Shown here: positions 54,396-64,000 of the stretch, in pieces
How positions within the stretch are numbered: the first letter of the stretch is position 1
Layout: every line of letters begins with the position of its first letter
Source of the DNA: Triticum aestivum
Lineage: Eukaryota > Streptophyta > Magnoliopsida > Poales > Poaceae
NCBI RefSeq assembly: GCF_018294505.1
Contig: NC_057812.1
Location: forward strand, 57,267,012 to 57,331,011
Reading direction: 5' to 3'
Length of the DNA: 64,000 bases
Made by a program: the position numbers and the translations under genes
The notes under the pieces: generated by a model
The model's database searches: none
What the model was told of the DNA's origin: nothing
Seen by the model: the letters and a program-made list of their open reading frames with translations, nothing else

Positions 54396-56855
54396 ATGGG
54401 CAAGGGGAAGGCCGACGGCGTGGGTTTCCTACGCAAGGTCGTCGGCCTGCCTAGTCGGAGTGGTCGAGCACGTAATCCTCCCCCTCGGCTACTTGACGAT
54501 GACTCCTCACAGGGAGGTCGAGGGAGAGGTGCCCCTAGAGGAGGAGGGGGCGGGGGGAGAGCCTCTAGAGGACGAGGTGCTGGGGGGAGAGCCACTACAG
54601 GGGGTCGCGGCCAGAAAGAGCGCACCCTCACCGACTTAGGGGTGTTGTCTTCGAGGCCCTCCTCTAGTGAGGTACCCTCCTCTAGTGAGGCAGGCGAGGA
54701 GGAGGAGGAGGAGGAGGAGGTGGAGGAGGAGGCAGGCGAGGAGGAGGAGGAGGAGGAGGAGGAGGTTGGGGAGGAGGTTGGGGAGGGGGAGGCAGGCGAG
54801 GAGGAGGGTGGTGGCGGGGATGATGGTGGTGACGGGAAGGGGGTTGACACGAAGGGGTGGCTGCGTGGCAACGCAAAGCTACCAAAGCAGGTTCCTGCTA
54901 CTGAGGAGCAGAAGTGGCTCATTGAGCCCACGGGAAAAGAGTAAGTGGTTCATTATGTTGCTTGTCACATGCTTATTCCGGTTGTTATTTATTTTTCTTG
55001 TCACATGCTAATAGTTCATTCTTTTGCAGCAACTGGATATATTCTAAAGGGGTCCATATTCCCAACGGCCTCATCACCGTCTTGTTGAAGTTATATTGGC
55101 CGGGGTTGTACTGTCCTGATCCAGTCAGGCAGCCGGACCGTCGGGTTTTGGCCACGAGCTGGGACCACTGGGAAGCGGCCCGCCACGCGGACCATGAGAC
55201 CCATGCCAAGGCCGTGATCACTACTTTCTGGGTGAGTTCTCTTCAGAAGCACAAGTCCATTCTAGTTTCATGAATGATTTAACTCATGGCTTCTCCCATT
55301 CTTGTTTCATGCATGATTGTAGAAATTCTATTGAGTTCTTCCGGAGCACAGGGCTAGAGCGGACCAGATCGTGCTGCGCCAATGCAAGAAGAAGGCCCGC
55401 CAGATGCAGTACGAGTACGCTATGTGGCCATCTCCACATACTACCACGACTATTTGGTGTGAAGATGACCAAGGAAGAAGCGCGGAGGATGGGCATTACC
55501 TTGGAGAGGCCCGAGTTCTTGGCGGTAAGTATAAAAGATTTTTCATTATGCTTTCATATATTATGCTTTCATTATGCTTTCATTACCTTGTGGTACATTA
55601 TGCTTTATGCTTTATGCTTCCATAACACCAATTTGGACACACCTACATGCCATTATGCTTTTATTATGTAGGTGTGTCCAAATTGGTGTTATGGAAAAGA
55701 CGAGTCCTGGGCGGCATTGGTGGATCTTTGGTGTGATGAGGCTGGAGCCTGGGCGGCTATGAGAACCAAAAATAAGGCTAACCGAGGGACGGAGGGAGTA
55801 CATGCTCAGGGAAACCGAAACCACTATCTCCACAAGGCAGTTAATGTATGACTAACCCCATTAAACATTCTTCTTCTTCTATTTACCATCACTTTCTTAT
55901 GTATGACTAACCTCTGTTTGGTGGTGCAGGAGGAGAAACTGAAGCGGCCGCTCTCACACATGCAGGCGTGGGAGATCGCCCATACGCGGAAGGACCCCAA
56001 GCCTGGCGAGCCCAAGTACTACGGCAAGAAGACCGCAGAGAGGAAGAAGGCCTACTCCGAAGCGTATCTGGAGTTACATCCTGACACACCTGACCCCATT
56101 GCGGCGCCTCTGGACGACATGGCGGTGGTGAGGATGGGGCCCAAGGAGCACGGTCGGGAGGCGGTTCTCGATGCTGTGATCACTCCTAGTATCTCCTACA
56201 CACAGCTTCGTCGGATCGACCCGAGCCTGAGCCAGCGCACGAGCTAGCCAGTGACTAGTACACAGTACCTCTTTCAGGAGCAACAATCTGTAAGTATTTT
56301 CCCTCTTATCTTCATTTCTCACTTCATTTTCCCCATTTAGTAGTTTTATGAGTTCCATCATGTCATACCGTAGGCCTACATGGAGTACACACGCCAGGAG
56401 ACCATGGTGTGGCATCAGAGGCTTTATGAACACCAAGTGCAGAGGGATAGCCAGATGCAGCAGGCTTTCCAGGATATGGCGGCCGGCAGGTGTCCTCAGT
56501 TCCCTCTAGCACAATGCCCTCCAGCACAACCAGTGCTGATGAGGTTTGAGGAGTTTGTGGCACAGAACGCTGGCCCCTCGCCGGTTAGTTCATCCCCAAT
56601 CTATTCACCCAAAGCATGTCATGCCTTTCAACACAGTCATATATCTCATGCGTATGTCTTTTCAACATCCAGGGAACAGGTGGATCTACCGTTGGCGGTG
56701 GTGTTCGCAGCACTCCGGAGACACGGAGCCCGACCACTCCGATCCACGGAGGCGGAGGCGGTCTTGGCGGTAGCATTGCCGGTAGCAGTGACGACCTGGG
56801 CTTCGGCGGTCTTGGCTGTGACGACCTCCGTGGTGCTCGACATCCTGGCGCTTAA
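54396..56855 (+). pseudogene. TnpA-like second CACTA gene (plant transposase Ptta/En/Spm type), multi-exon, broken
   Basis: The ATG at 54396 follows a splice acceptor (TGCAG). Exon 1 (to 54940) encodes an RG-rich segment and a Glu-rich run. Exons, by GT...AG rule, are 55030-55231, 55323-55524, 55671-55845, 55930 to about 56290, 56374-56583 and 56673-56855. Exon 4 has NWCYGKDESWAALVDLWCDE, AWAAMRTKNKANRG and GNRNHYLHKAVN, the Transposase_24 signature. The last exon is Gly/Ser-rich, ending GARHPGA. Defects: TGA at 55332-55334 and a frameshift near 55420. TnpA-type proteins bind subterminal repeats and assist excision (family knowledge). Confidence 0.75.
55620..55694 (+). repeat. 26-bp perfect inverted repeat across an intron/exon boundary of the TnpA-like gene
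   Basis: Positions 55620-55645 are the exact complement of 55669-55694, with a 23-base spacer. The right arm contains the putative splice acceptor (TTATGTAG) and the first codons of exon 4 (CPNWCYG). The left arm is an inverted copy placed in the intron. Confidence 0.85.
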
Positions 56856-57124
56856 GCCTTTGGGTCACATTGTGGCGGTCTTGGTGGTGATGATACTTAT
56901 ATGCTTGTGATGTTTCTTATTGTTGTTTGTGAGATTCTTATGCTTGGTGGTGATGATACTTATATGTTTATGCTTTGCGATGCTTCTTTTGATGTGTGAT
57001 GGTGAATTTGTTCTGTGATGCTGCTGGGCCAGCTGTTATGTGATGCATATATTTGTTATGTGCTATATATATTCAAATGAATTGAGCTGAAACAAAACAG
57101 AAAAAAGAATAAAAACATACATAA
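56856..57124 (+). other. 3' flank of the TnpA-like gene
   Basis: AT-rich sequence with GATGATACTTATATG and TTGTGATG repeats. It probably holds the 3' UTR and poly(A) region (AATAAAAACATACATAAAATA near 57108). No coding potential. Confidence 0.45.
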
Positions 57125-57657
57125 AATATGCCGACGGCAAGGCCATCGGCATAGAGCTGCCGTGAGCTCCCAGTGGCTGCCACGTGGCACGTCTATGCCG
57201 ACGGCTTAGCCGTCGGCATAGTTTCAAACTTAGCCGACGGCTACGTCGTCGGCATAGGCCTGCTCCAGGAGCTCCCAGTGGCTGCCACGTGGCAGGTCTA
57301 TGCCGACGGTCTAGCCGTCGGCATAGATTCAACCTAAGCCGACAGCTATGCCGACGGCCAGGCCGTCGGCATAGACCTGCCACATGGCGAGCAAGCATTG
57401 GTCAGCACTTAACGGCGGCCGCCGTTAGGCGATAACGTTGCCGACGGCCGGGGTCATCGGCATAGATGTACGGACACCGTCGGGATAGGGCCTATGCCGA
57501 CGGCCTTTCTATGCCGACGGCATTCCTGGCTACGCCAACGGATATGTTGCCGACGGCCCTATGCCGACGAGTGCCGTCGGCATAGGCCTTCCCCGACGGC
57601 CATTCAGGGATATGCCGACGGCCCTGGCCGTCGGCATAGGGTGCGATTCCGGTAGTG
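57125..57657 (-). repeat. Right subterminal and terminal repeats of the large CACTA
   Basis: About 18 motifs TGCCGACGGC / GCCGTCGGCATA occur in both orientations (for example 57129-57154, 57195-57220, 57353-57374, 57493-57530, 57614-57640). Two near-identical blocks GAGCTCCCAGTGGCTGCCAC lie at 57165 and 57270. It ends ATTCCGGTAGTG at 57657. Confidence 0.88.
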
Positions 57658-58366
57658 ACCCTGGCCAACACATTCCTTTGGCGATCCCAGACCGACATCA
57701 CACCATTCTCGCTGGCGTACTTACACCCATTTTCATCTAGCTGACCAAGGCTGATTATGTTGTTCTTGAGCCGCGGGATGAAGTACACATCAGACAGAAT
57801 TCTATGTTCTCCACAATGACACTGCATCAGTACTGATCTGCGGCCACAAATCTCCACAGCCGAGCCGTAAACGAAACGAACCTTTCCCTTCACTGATTCA
57901 TATAGTTCTGCAAACTTCTCATGGTTGCCTGTCATATGATTGCTTGCCCCTGTATCTAGATACCAAGATATGTCTCGGCTACCTGACAGTTTTGGCACAA
58001 CTTTCTCTTCATTCAGAAATACTTGCTCAGTTGGGCCTTTTTCTTGTGGCGCCAACTCACATGCTTCCATCATCAGAAGGCCAGGCTCATCATCTCCATC
58101 TTGCTGTGCGAAGTTTGCATTTTCCCGTCGCGGCTCTGGACAATCTGATCGGAAGTGTCCCATCTCATTACAATTGAAGCATTTTACCTGGGTGATGTCG
58201 AATTTTCGATGCTTCTTCTGCTTCCCACGGTCGTTGCTCTTGCCACATCCAGCTTGTACGCTGTCGGCACGGTCACCGCAAACTCGGCCACGGCCCCGGC
58301 CACCACCGCGCCACGGCCCCTACCGCTGCTGCTCGTGCCTGGAGAGCCTTTCTTGCCTTTCATCAG
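57658..58366 (-). pseudogene. Copia element K: zinc knuckle, protease and integrase start
   Basis: On the minus strand, frame 58163 downward begins MGHFRSDCPEPRRENANFAQ, the end of a CCHC knuckle (CFNCNEMGHFRSDC, about 58145-58190). The protease motif ISWYLDTGASNHMTGNHEKF follows, then LKNNIISLGQLDENG and RNVLARVTT at the junction with the CACTA. The intact D-T-G-A site suggests a formerly active protease. Between 58164 and 58366 (RG-rich linker) at least one frameshift separates it from gag. Residues after ARVTT in the long open frame belong to the CACTA. Confidence 0.88.
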
Positions 58367-59110
58367 CTATTCTAGAGCCTGGCTCATTAGCATTAGCTGG
58401 TCCTCCTTGCCGCCTGACTGACGGTGACGCCCACGTTGGCTCTCCTCGAACAATGACAGACGTCCAACAGCCTCGACCATGGACATCATCGTCAGGTCGC
58501 CCCATTGCTCGATCGTGTTAACGATATAATCGAACCGTGTAGGAACGGCGTTGAACAGGGTCTCGACCACTGTCTCATCGGAGATCTTCTCTCCGAGGGA
58601 GCGAAATTCGCCTACAAGCGTCATCATCTTCTCTGCAAACACTGACATAGACTCGTTGTCTGCCATCTCCATTCGATCGAGCTGCCTCTTCAGCTGCTTG
58701 ATCCGTGCCTTCTTAACACGGTCCTCCCCGACGCGCATCCGGCACATTGCCTCCCACGCTTCGTGCGCAGTCGCGCAATCTGCGATCGCCATCATCACAG
58801 AATTGGGCACGGACTGTGAGAGCACGGCGAACGCGCCATCGTCCTTGTCCTGATCAAACTCTGGGATTCCCTCGAGGGCCGACCACACACCAAGTGGCCG
58901 GAGCAGCACCCTCATCTTCATGGCCGACAAGCCGTAGTTGGAGTCGCTCAGCATCGGGTATTGAATTGGGACACCACTGGCCCTTGCCGGCATGCGCGGC
59001 ACGACCAGCCCTACTGCGGCCGTACCTCCATCCTCGATCCTCTTAGGCGGCGGCGTGTACTTTCCGCCGCTGCCACCGATCTGATCTTTCTTCGGCGACG
59101 TATCTGCCAT
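58367..59110 (-). CDS. gag of copia element K
   Basis: The ATG at 59110 (MADTSPKKDQIGGSGGKYTP) is about 65 bases inside the PBS. The 247-residue frame contains YPMLSDSNYGLSAMKMRVLL, AHEAWEAMCRMRVGEDRVKK, MTLVGEFRSLGEKISDETVV and the copia gag signature LFNAVPTRFDYIVNTIEQWG, typical of the UBN2/Retrotran_gag family. It forms the particle that packages element RNA. The frame is open to 58367, where it is separated from the zinc knuckle by a stop and frameshift. Confidence 0.88.
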   Translation of the reverse strand: MADTSPKKDQIGGSGGKYTPPPKRIEDGGTAAVGLVVPRMPARASGVPIQYPMLSDSNYGLSAMKMRVLLRPLGVWSALEGIPEFDQDKDDGAFAVLSQSVPNSVMMAIADCATAHEAWEAMCRMRVGEDRVKKARIKQLKRQLDRMEMADNESMSVFAEKMMTLVGEFRSLGEKISDETVVETLFNAVPTRFDYIVNTIEQWGDLTMMSMVEAVGRLSLFEESQRGRHRQSGGKEDQLMLMSQALE

Positions 59111-59173
59111 CGCCGATCACCGCCGCCACAGCTCCTCCTTTCTCCGCCGCCATGCACCGCCTCCAAAACCTAA

Positions 59174-59185
59174 GCTCTAGTGCCA
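59174..59185 (-). promoter_or_regulatory. Primer binding site of copia element K (tRNA-Met-like)
   Basis: The minus strand reads TGGCACTAGAGC two bases from the LTR. It matches the usual TGGTATCAGAGC at the outer bases (TGG and AGAGC), with a changed middle. It is probably a mutated initiator tRNA-Met site. Confidence 0.6.
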
Positions 59186-59187
59186 AA

Positions 59188-59524
59188 TGTTGGAGGAAGA
59201 ACACAGGAACACTCACGCGAGGTGGGCACGGACAGTAGAGTTTCAGTGAGCGAATGCGAACACAGAGACGGGGAATTTTGCGACGCGTGAAGTTTGCATC
59301 TTTTCTGTTTCTTACTTTTATTCCATCTGATCCTAACAAGCTGGCCTCGATCCGTTTTACCCGTGCCATCCCACAGACGAGATCGTGGCCAACGATTACA
59401 TGACTGACAAGGAAAATAACCACTAGTCCTATTCAGCCGCAGCACGAACATAGCGTGCCTCTGGCTTTATTTTCAGAAAGTTCAGAAACAAAACAAGTTT
59501 AGGTTCAGTAAGATTAACGCAACA
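59188..59524 (-). repeat. 5' LTR of copia element K
   Basis: It runs TGTTGGAGGAAGAACACAGG to TAAGATTAACGCAACA (plus orientation), 337 bp, paired with 40725-41062. A frame (59043-59423) and its counterpart in the left LTR arise from the shared sequence and are not genes. Confidence 0.92.
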
Positions 59525-60323
59525 CAAAATACTTCAAAGTAAGCATATAACCAACTAGATGCAAAGTAACATGCAAAGCAATGGTACTTGATAACAGATG
59601 GTAAACATCCATTAGAATGAACATCACTACTACCATCATGTACTACTACCACCAAGCATGACATGAAAATTAATACTAGCAAGATAATAAGATGCATCGG
59701 AACATAGCATGAAGGTGAACATGAATCCACGATCATAACCGAAACAACGAAAGCAGTAGAAAACAAGTAGGCAGACAACGGGCAAACTTTTTATTAAATA
59801 TTCAAGTAGAAACCATAGCTAACGCATGACTGTCATGCAAGTGGCTGTTGTGGCTTGCCTATGGGTGACAGAGACTCCAGGAAGAAGTGCGGTGAAGCCG
59901 CGGAACGATTTGCCTGGCGTCATTCCTCTTGAAGAGGCTGATAAGGGCGAGGGCATCAAGGTCATTTTCACAGTGTCAACACCTTATGAAAATGGCATTA
60001 AGAGAAATGTCTCGATGAGACGAAGAAGTGAGCGTTGGTTTCACCTTGATCGGAGCTACGGTTGAAAAGTTATGAGGTGTTGAAGGAGAGGGACCTCTCT
60101 ATAAAAAGAATATTCACCAACAGGTCCCTGAGTGGATAAGGCAGAAGCGCATATTAGGAAATGCGCTTTCGAGCAGAGAAAGCGCATCCTGGGCAAAAGA
60201 AGAAAGAAATACATTTTCAGAAGGAGGAAATATGTTACGGAAGAATACATTTTCACTTAAATGAAAACGTACTCAGGCAAACGTGTTTCCACTTAAGCTG
60301 AGATGGCAAGGGGGAGTCAAGTA
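59525..60323. mobile_element. Element F, part 3
   Basis: This is non-coding sequence after the copia LTR, continuing the CATGAA/GCATA-rich composition of F parts 1 and 2. It then has a segment with GAGGTGTTGAAGGAGAGGGA and CTCTATAAAAAG (TATA-like, 60097-60108) and GAAAGCGCAT repeats (60150-60190). AAGTA (60319-60323) is the candidate target duplication of element E. Family not recognised; F probably continues right of the window. Confidence 0.45.
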
Positions 60324-61886
60324 TGCTACCTCTTGAGCACGCATTGGTTTTCCCTTGAAGAGGAAAGGGTGATGCAGCAAAGTAGTGTAAGTATTTCCCT
60401 CAGTTTTGAGAACCAAGGTATCAATCCAGTAGGAGACAACGCACAAGTGACCTAGTACCTTCACAAACAATCAAGAACCTTGCAACCAACGCGATAAAGG
60501 GGTTGTTAATCCCTTCACGGTCACTCGCAAAAGTGAGATCTAATAAAGATAGTAAGATAAATGTTCTTGGTATTTTTGTTGTATAGATTGGAAAGTAAAG
60601 ATTGCAAAATAGTAAATGAGATGCGACATAAATAAAAGAGATGAAATATAATAAGAAAGAGATCCGGGGGCCATAGGTTTCACTAGTGGATTCTCTCAAT
60701 ATAGCAAGTATTACGGTGGGCGAACAAATTACTACCGAGCAATTGATAGAAAAGCGCATAGTTATAAAGATATCTAAGGCGATGATCATGAATATAGGCA
60801 TCACGTCTGTGTCAAGTAGATCGAAACGATTCTGCATCTACTACTGTTACTCCACGCATCGGCCGCTATCCAGCATGCATCTATTAAGTTCATAAGAATA
60901 GAGTAACGCATTATGAAACATGACATGATGTAGAGGGATAAACTCAAACAATATGATATAAACCCCATCTTTTTATCCCCAATGGCAACAATACAATGCA
61001 TGCCTTGCTGCGCCTACTGTCACTCGAAAAGGAAACCCCAAGATTGGACCCAAAGCTAAGCAGTTCTCCCATTGCAAGAAAGATCAATCTAGTAGGCCAA
61101 ACTAAACCGATAATTCGACGAGACTTGCAAAGATATCAAATAATGCATATAAAAATTCAAAGAAGAACCAAATAATATTCATAGATATTCTTGTTCATAA
61201 ACCCACAATACATTGGATCTCGGCAAACACACCGCAAAAGTGTATTACATTGAATAGATCTCCAAGAACATCGAGGAGAACTTTGTATTAAGAATCAAAG
61301 AGAGAGAGGAGAATGCATCTAGCTAATAACTATGGACCCGAAGGTCTGTGGTAAACTACTAACGCTTCATCAGAGAGGCTATGGTGTTGATGTAGAAGCC
61401 CTCCATGATCAATTCCCCCACTGGCAGATCGCCGGAAGAGGCCCCAAGATGGGATCTCACAGGTATAGAAGGTTGCGGCAGTGGAAAAGTGGTTTCGTGG
61501 CTCTTTGCGATCGATCTAGGGTATAAGCGTATATATAGGTGAAAGAAGTACATCGGTGGAGGTACGAGGGCCCACGAGGGTAGGGGCGCGCCTACCCCCC
61601 TGGGCGCGCCCTCCTGCCTTGTGGTGTTCCAGACTTCAACTCCAAGTCTCTTGGTTTGCCTTCGGTCCAAGAAAGATCATCGCCAAGGTTTGTTTCCGTT
61701 TGGTATTCCTTTTCTGCGGAACTCTAAAATAGGCACACAAAAAATAGAAACTGGCACTGGGCTCCGCTTAATAGGTTAGTCCCAACAATAATATAAAAGA
61801 GCATATTAATGCCCATTAAACATCCAAAACAGATAATATAATAGCATGGAACAATAAAAAATCATATATACATTGGAGACGTATCA
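60324..61886 (-). repeat. 3' LTR of element E
   Basis: In the minus direction it starts TGATACGTCTCCAATGTATA at 61886 and ends GCTCAAGAGGTAGCA at 60324, 1,563 bp. A TATA-like TATATATACGC occurs on the minus strand near 61526-61538. GC-rich AGGGGCGCGCCTACCC lies at about 61581. Its TG...CA ends are intact. Confidence 0.85.
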
Positions 61887-64000
61887 GGCATCCCCAAGCT
61901 TAATTCCTGCTCGTCCTTGAGTAGGTAAATGATAAAAACAAAAAAAATTGATGTGGAATGCTAGATAACATAATCATCAATGTAATTTTCTTTATTGTGG
62001 CATGGATGTTCAGATACGAAAGATTCAAGACAAAATTTTAATATTGACATAAAAATAATAATACTTCAAGCATACTAACAAAGTAATCATGTGTTCTCAA
62101 AATAACATGGCCAAAGGAAGTTCATCCCTACAAAATCATATAGTTTGGCTATGCTCCATCTTTGTCACACAAAATATACAAATCATGCACAACCCCGATG
62201 ACAAGGAAATCAATTGTTTCATACTTTAGTATTCTCAAACTTTTTCAACTTTCACGCAATACATGAGTGTGAGCCATGGACATAGCACTATAGGAGGAAT
62301 AGAATGGTGGTTGTGGAGAAGACAAAAAGGAGGAAGATGGTCTCACATCAACTAGGCGTATTAATGGTCTATGGAGAAGCCCATCAATAGATATCAATGT
62401 GAGTGAGTAGGGATTGCCATGCAACGGATGCACTAGAGCTATAAATGTATGAAAGCTCAACAAAAGAAACTAAGTGGGTGTGCATCCAACTTGCTTGCTC
62501 ACGAAGACCTAGGGCATTTTGAGGAAGCCCATTGTTGGAATATACAAGCAACGTTCTATAATGAAAATTCCCACTAGTATATGAAAGTGACAAAATAAGA
62601 GACTCTCTATCATGAAGATCATGGTGCTACTTTGAAGCACACGTGTGGAAAAAGGATAGTAGATATGTCCCTTCTCTCTTTTTTCTCTCTTTTTTTTGGG
62701 CCTTCTCTTTTTTTTCTTTGGCCTTTCTCTTTTTTTATTTCCTCACATGGGACAATGCTCCAACAATGATGATCATCACACTTTTATTTACTTAGAACTC
62801 AAGAATTACAACTCGATACTTAGAACAAAATATGACTCTATATGAATGCCTCCGGCGGTGTACAGATGTGCAATGAATCAAGAGTGACATGTATGAAAAT
62901 TTTTTGAATGGTGGCTTTGCCACAAATATGATGTCAACTACATGATCATGCAAAGCAATATGACAATGATGAAGCGTGTCATAATAAATGGAACGATGGA
63001 AAGTTGCATGGCAATATATCTCGGAATGGCTATGGAAATACCATAATAGGTAGGTATGGTGGCTGTTTTGAGGAAGGTAAATGGTGGGTTTATGGCACCG
63101 GTGAAATTTGCGCGGTACAAGAGAGGCTAGCAATGATGGAAGGGTGAGAGTGCGTATAATCCATGGACTCAACATTAGTAATAAAGAACTCACATACTTA
63201 TTGCAAAAATCTATAAGTCATCAAAACCAAGCAGTAAGCGCATGCTCCTAGGGGGATCGATTGGTAGGAAAAGACCATCGCTCATCCCCGACCGCCACTC
63301 ATAAGGAAGACAATCAAAGAAATACCTCATGTTTCAAATTTGTTACACAATGGTTACCATACGCGCATGCTACGGGACTTGCAAACCTCAACACAAGTAT
63401 TTCTCAAATTCACAACTACTCAACTAGCATGACTCTAATATAACCATCAAGCATCAAACTTCTCATAGTATTCAACGCACTTTATATGAAAGTTTTTATA
63501 ATACCCATCTTGGATGCCCATCATATTAGGACTAGTTTTATAGCCAAAGCAAATTACCATGCTGTTCTAAAAGACTCTCAAAATAATATAAGTGAAGCAT
63601 GAGAGATCAATAATTTCTATAAAATAAAACCACCACTGTTCTCTAAAAAGATATAAGTGAAGCACTTGAGCGAAATTATCTAGCTCAAAAGATATAAGCA
63701 AAGCACATAGAGCAAAATTATTCTAGCTCAAAAGATATAAGTGAAGCACATAGAGTATTCTAATAAATTCTGATTCATGCGTGTCTCTCCCAAAAGGTGT
63801 GTACAACAAGGATGATTGTGGTAAACTAAAAAGCAAAGACTCAAATCATACAAGACGCTCCAAGCAAAACACATATCATGTGGTGAATAAAAATATAGCC
63901 TCAAGTAAAGTTACCGATAGACGAAGACGAAAGAGGGGATGCCTTCCGGGCATCCCCAAGCTTAGTCTTTTGGTTGTACTTGAATTTTACCTTAGGGTGC
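61887..64000 (-). other. 3' non-coding internal region of element E
   Basis: It contains the polypurine tract complement CATCCCCAAGCTT (61889-61901), a further copy at 63951-63963, a pyrimidine-rich T/C run at 62668-62752 that mirrors the purine run of D (38028-38095), and ATATAAGTGAAGCA repeats at 63586-63752. Open frames 62792-63193 and 62384-62593 correspond to non-coding D sequence and are not genes. Confidence 0.75.

Larger units (their letters stand above)
44003..57657 (+). mobile_element. Large CACTA (En/Spm) transposon with TNP2 and TnpA-like genes
   Basis: Terminal inverted repeats are CACTACCAGAAT at 44003 and CACTACCGGAAT on the minus strand at 57657. The target duplication ACC is at 44000-44002 and 57658-57660. 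Subterminal regions carry many TATGCCGACGGC/GCCGTCGGCATA motifs. Inside are a 322-bp tandem array, a long hairpin, a tnp2-type transposase (50559-53979) and a TnpA-like gene (54396-56855). It is 13,655 bp, inserted in the copia integrase. Both genes have disabling mutations, so this copy is probably not autonomous now. Confidence 0.95.
40725..59524 (-). mobile_element. Ty1-copia retrotransposon K, complete, split by a CACTA element
   Basis: Two LTRs of 338 and 337 bp flank, on the minus strand, gag, a zinc knuckle, protease, integrase, RT and RNase H, the copia order (integrase before RT). Target duplications are CAGAA (40720-40724) and CAAAA (59525-59529), differing by one transition. Without the CACTA insertion (44003-57657 plus ACC) the element is about 5.1 kb. 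By eye the LTRs differ at about 20 positions, mostly transitions, so insertion is not recent. Confidence 0.93.
60324..64000 (-). mobile_element. Non-autonomous Athila-like retrotransposon E, 3' part
   Basis: On the minus strand the LTR (60324-61886) is followed at higher coordinates by a polypurine tract (61889-61901) and a 3' non-coding internal region matching D's 36680-38869. It runs off the right edge before any coding region. Orientation is opposite to D. Its LTR start equals that of B and D, but its LTR end (GTGCTCAAGAGGTAGCA in sense) is different, so it belongs to a sister family. Confidence 0.85.

Noticed and set aside
54341..54931. Minus-strand Ser/Pro-rich ORF opposite the TnpA-like exon
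   Set aside because: Mirror of the Glu-rich (GAGGAG) coding run on the plus strand.
59826..60065. Plus-strand ORF of 79 residues
   Set aside because: Lies in non-coding F sequence, with no domain or partner exon.
62792..63193. ORF of 133 residues on the minus strand, with a counterpart at 37585-37812
   Set aside because: Both lie in the 3' non-coding region shared by elements D and E; frames are not conserved.

Overview
The window is a nested stack of transposable elements from a large grass genome. The repeat families point to a Triticeae species (wheat, Aegilops, barley or rye): several LTRs begin TGATACGTCTCCAACGTATC, and CACTA elements carry TTTAGTACCGGTT or TGCCGACGGC subterminal motifs. 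I find no intact host gene, tRNA gene, CRISPR array or prokaryotic feature. The only host-like gene is a broken B3-domain gene carried inside a CACTA transposon. Family identities come from reading motifs, not from a database search.

Layout, left to right. (A) 1-3047, minus: 5' part of a Tat-like Ty3-gypsy element (LTR, gag, protease, RT). It sits in (H1) 3048-4364, the 3' part of a Helitron ending in CTAG. H1 sits in (B), a non-autonomous Athila-like element on the minus strand (4365-7934 and 23569-24149). B's 5' LTR is split by (G) 7935-23568, a complete chromovirus with tRNA-Met PBS, ORF0, gag, PR, RT, RNase H, integrase and a chromodomain remnant. G has two CACTA insertions: 8911-12108 (TSD ATT, carrying the B3 gene) and 17978-19500 (TSD AAA, carrying a 5S rRNA-like segment). 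B is inserted in (C), the pol of an Athila element (24150-28273).

C is interrupted by (F), probable LTR sequence of another retrotransposon in three pieces (28274-29080, 40557-40724, 59525-60323). F hosts three insertions. (D) 29081-40556, plus, is a non-autonomous Athila-like element with its own nested Helitron (29464-32789) and a solo LTR (33222-34855, TSD AATTG). (K) 40725-59524, minus, is a Ty1-copia element. (E) 60324 to beyond the right edge, minus, is a relative of D. K is split inside its integrase by a 13.7 kb CACTA element (44003-57657, TSD ACC). That CACTA carries a TNP2-type transposase, a TnpA-like gene, a ten-copy 322-bp tandem array and a roughly 100-bp-arm hairpin upstream of the transposase.

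Boundaries are supported by terminal motifs, target duplications and restored reading frames across several insertions. The elements are mostly decayed. C has the pol domains that B, D and E lack, so an Athila element of that kind could mobilise them in trans (inference). The strongest candidates for something undescribed are the CACTA hairpin (compare rice CACTA-borne miR820), the 5S-derived pol III promoter in a CACTA element, the polypurine-tract motif reiterated inside B, D and E, and the captured B3 gene.
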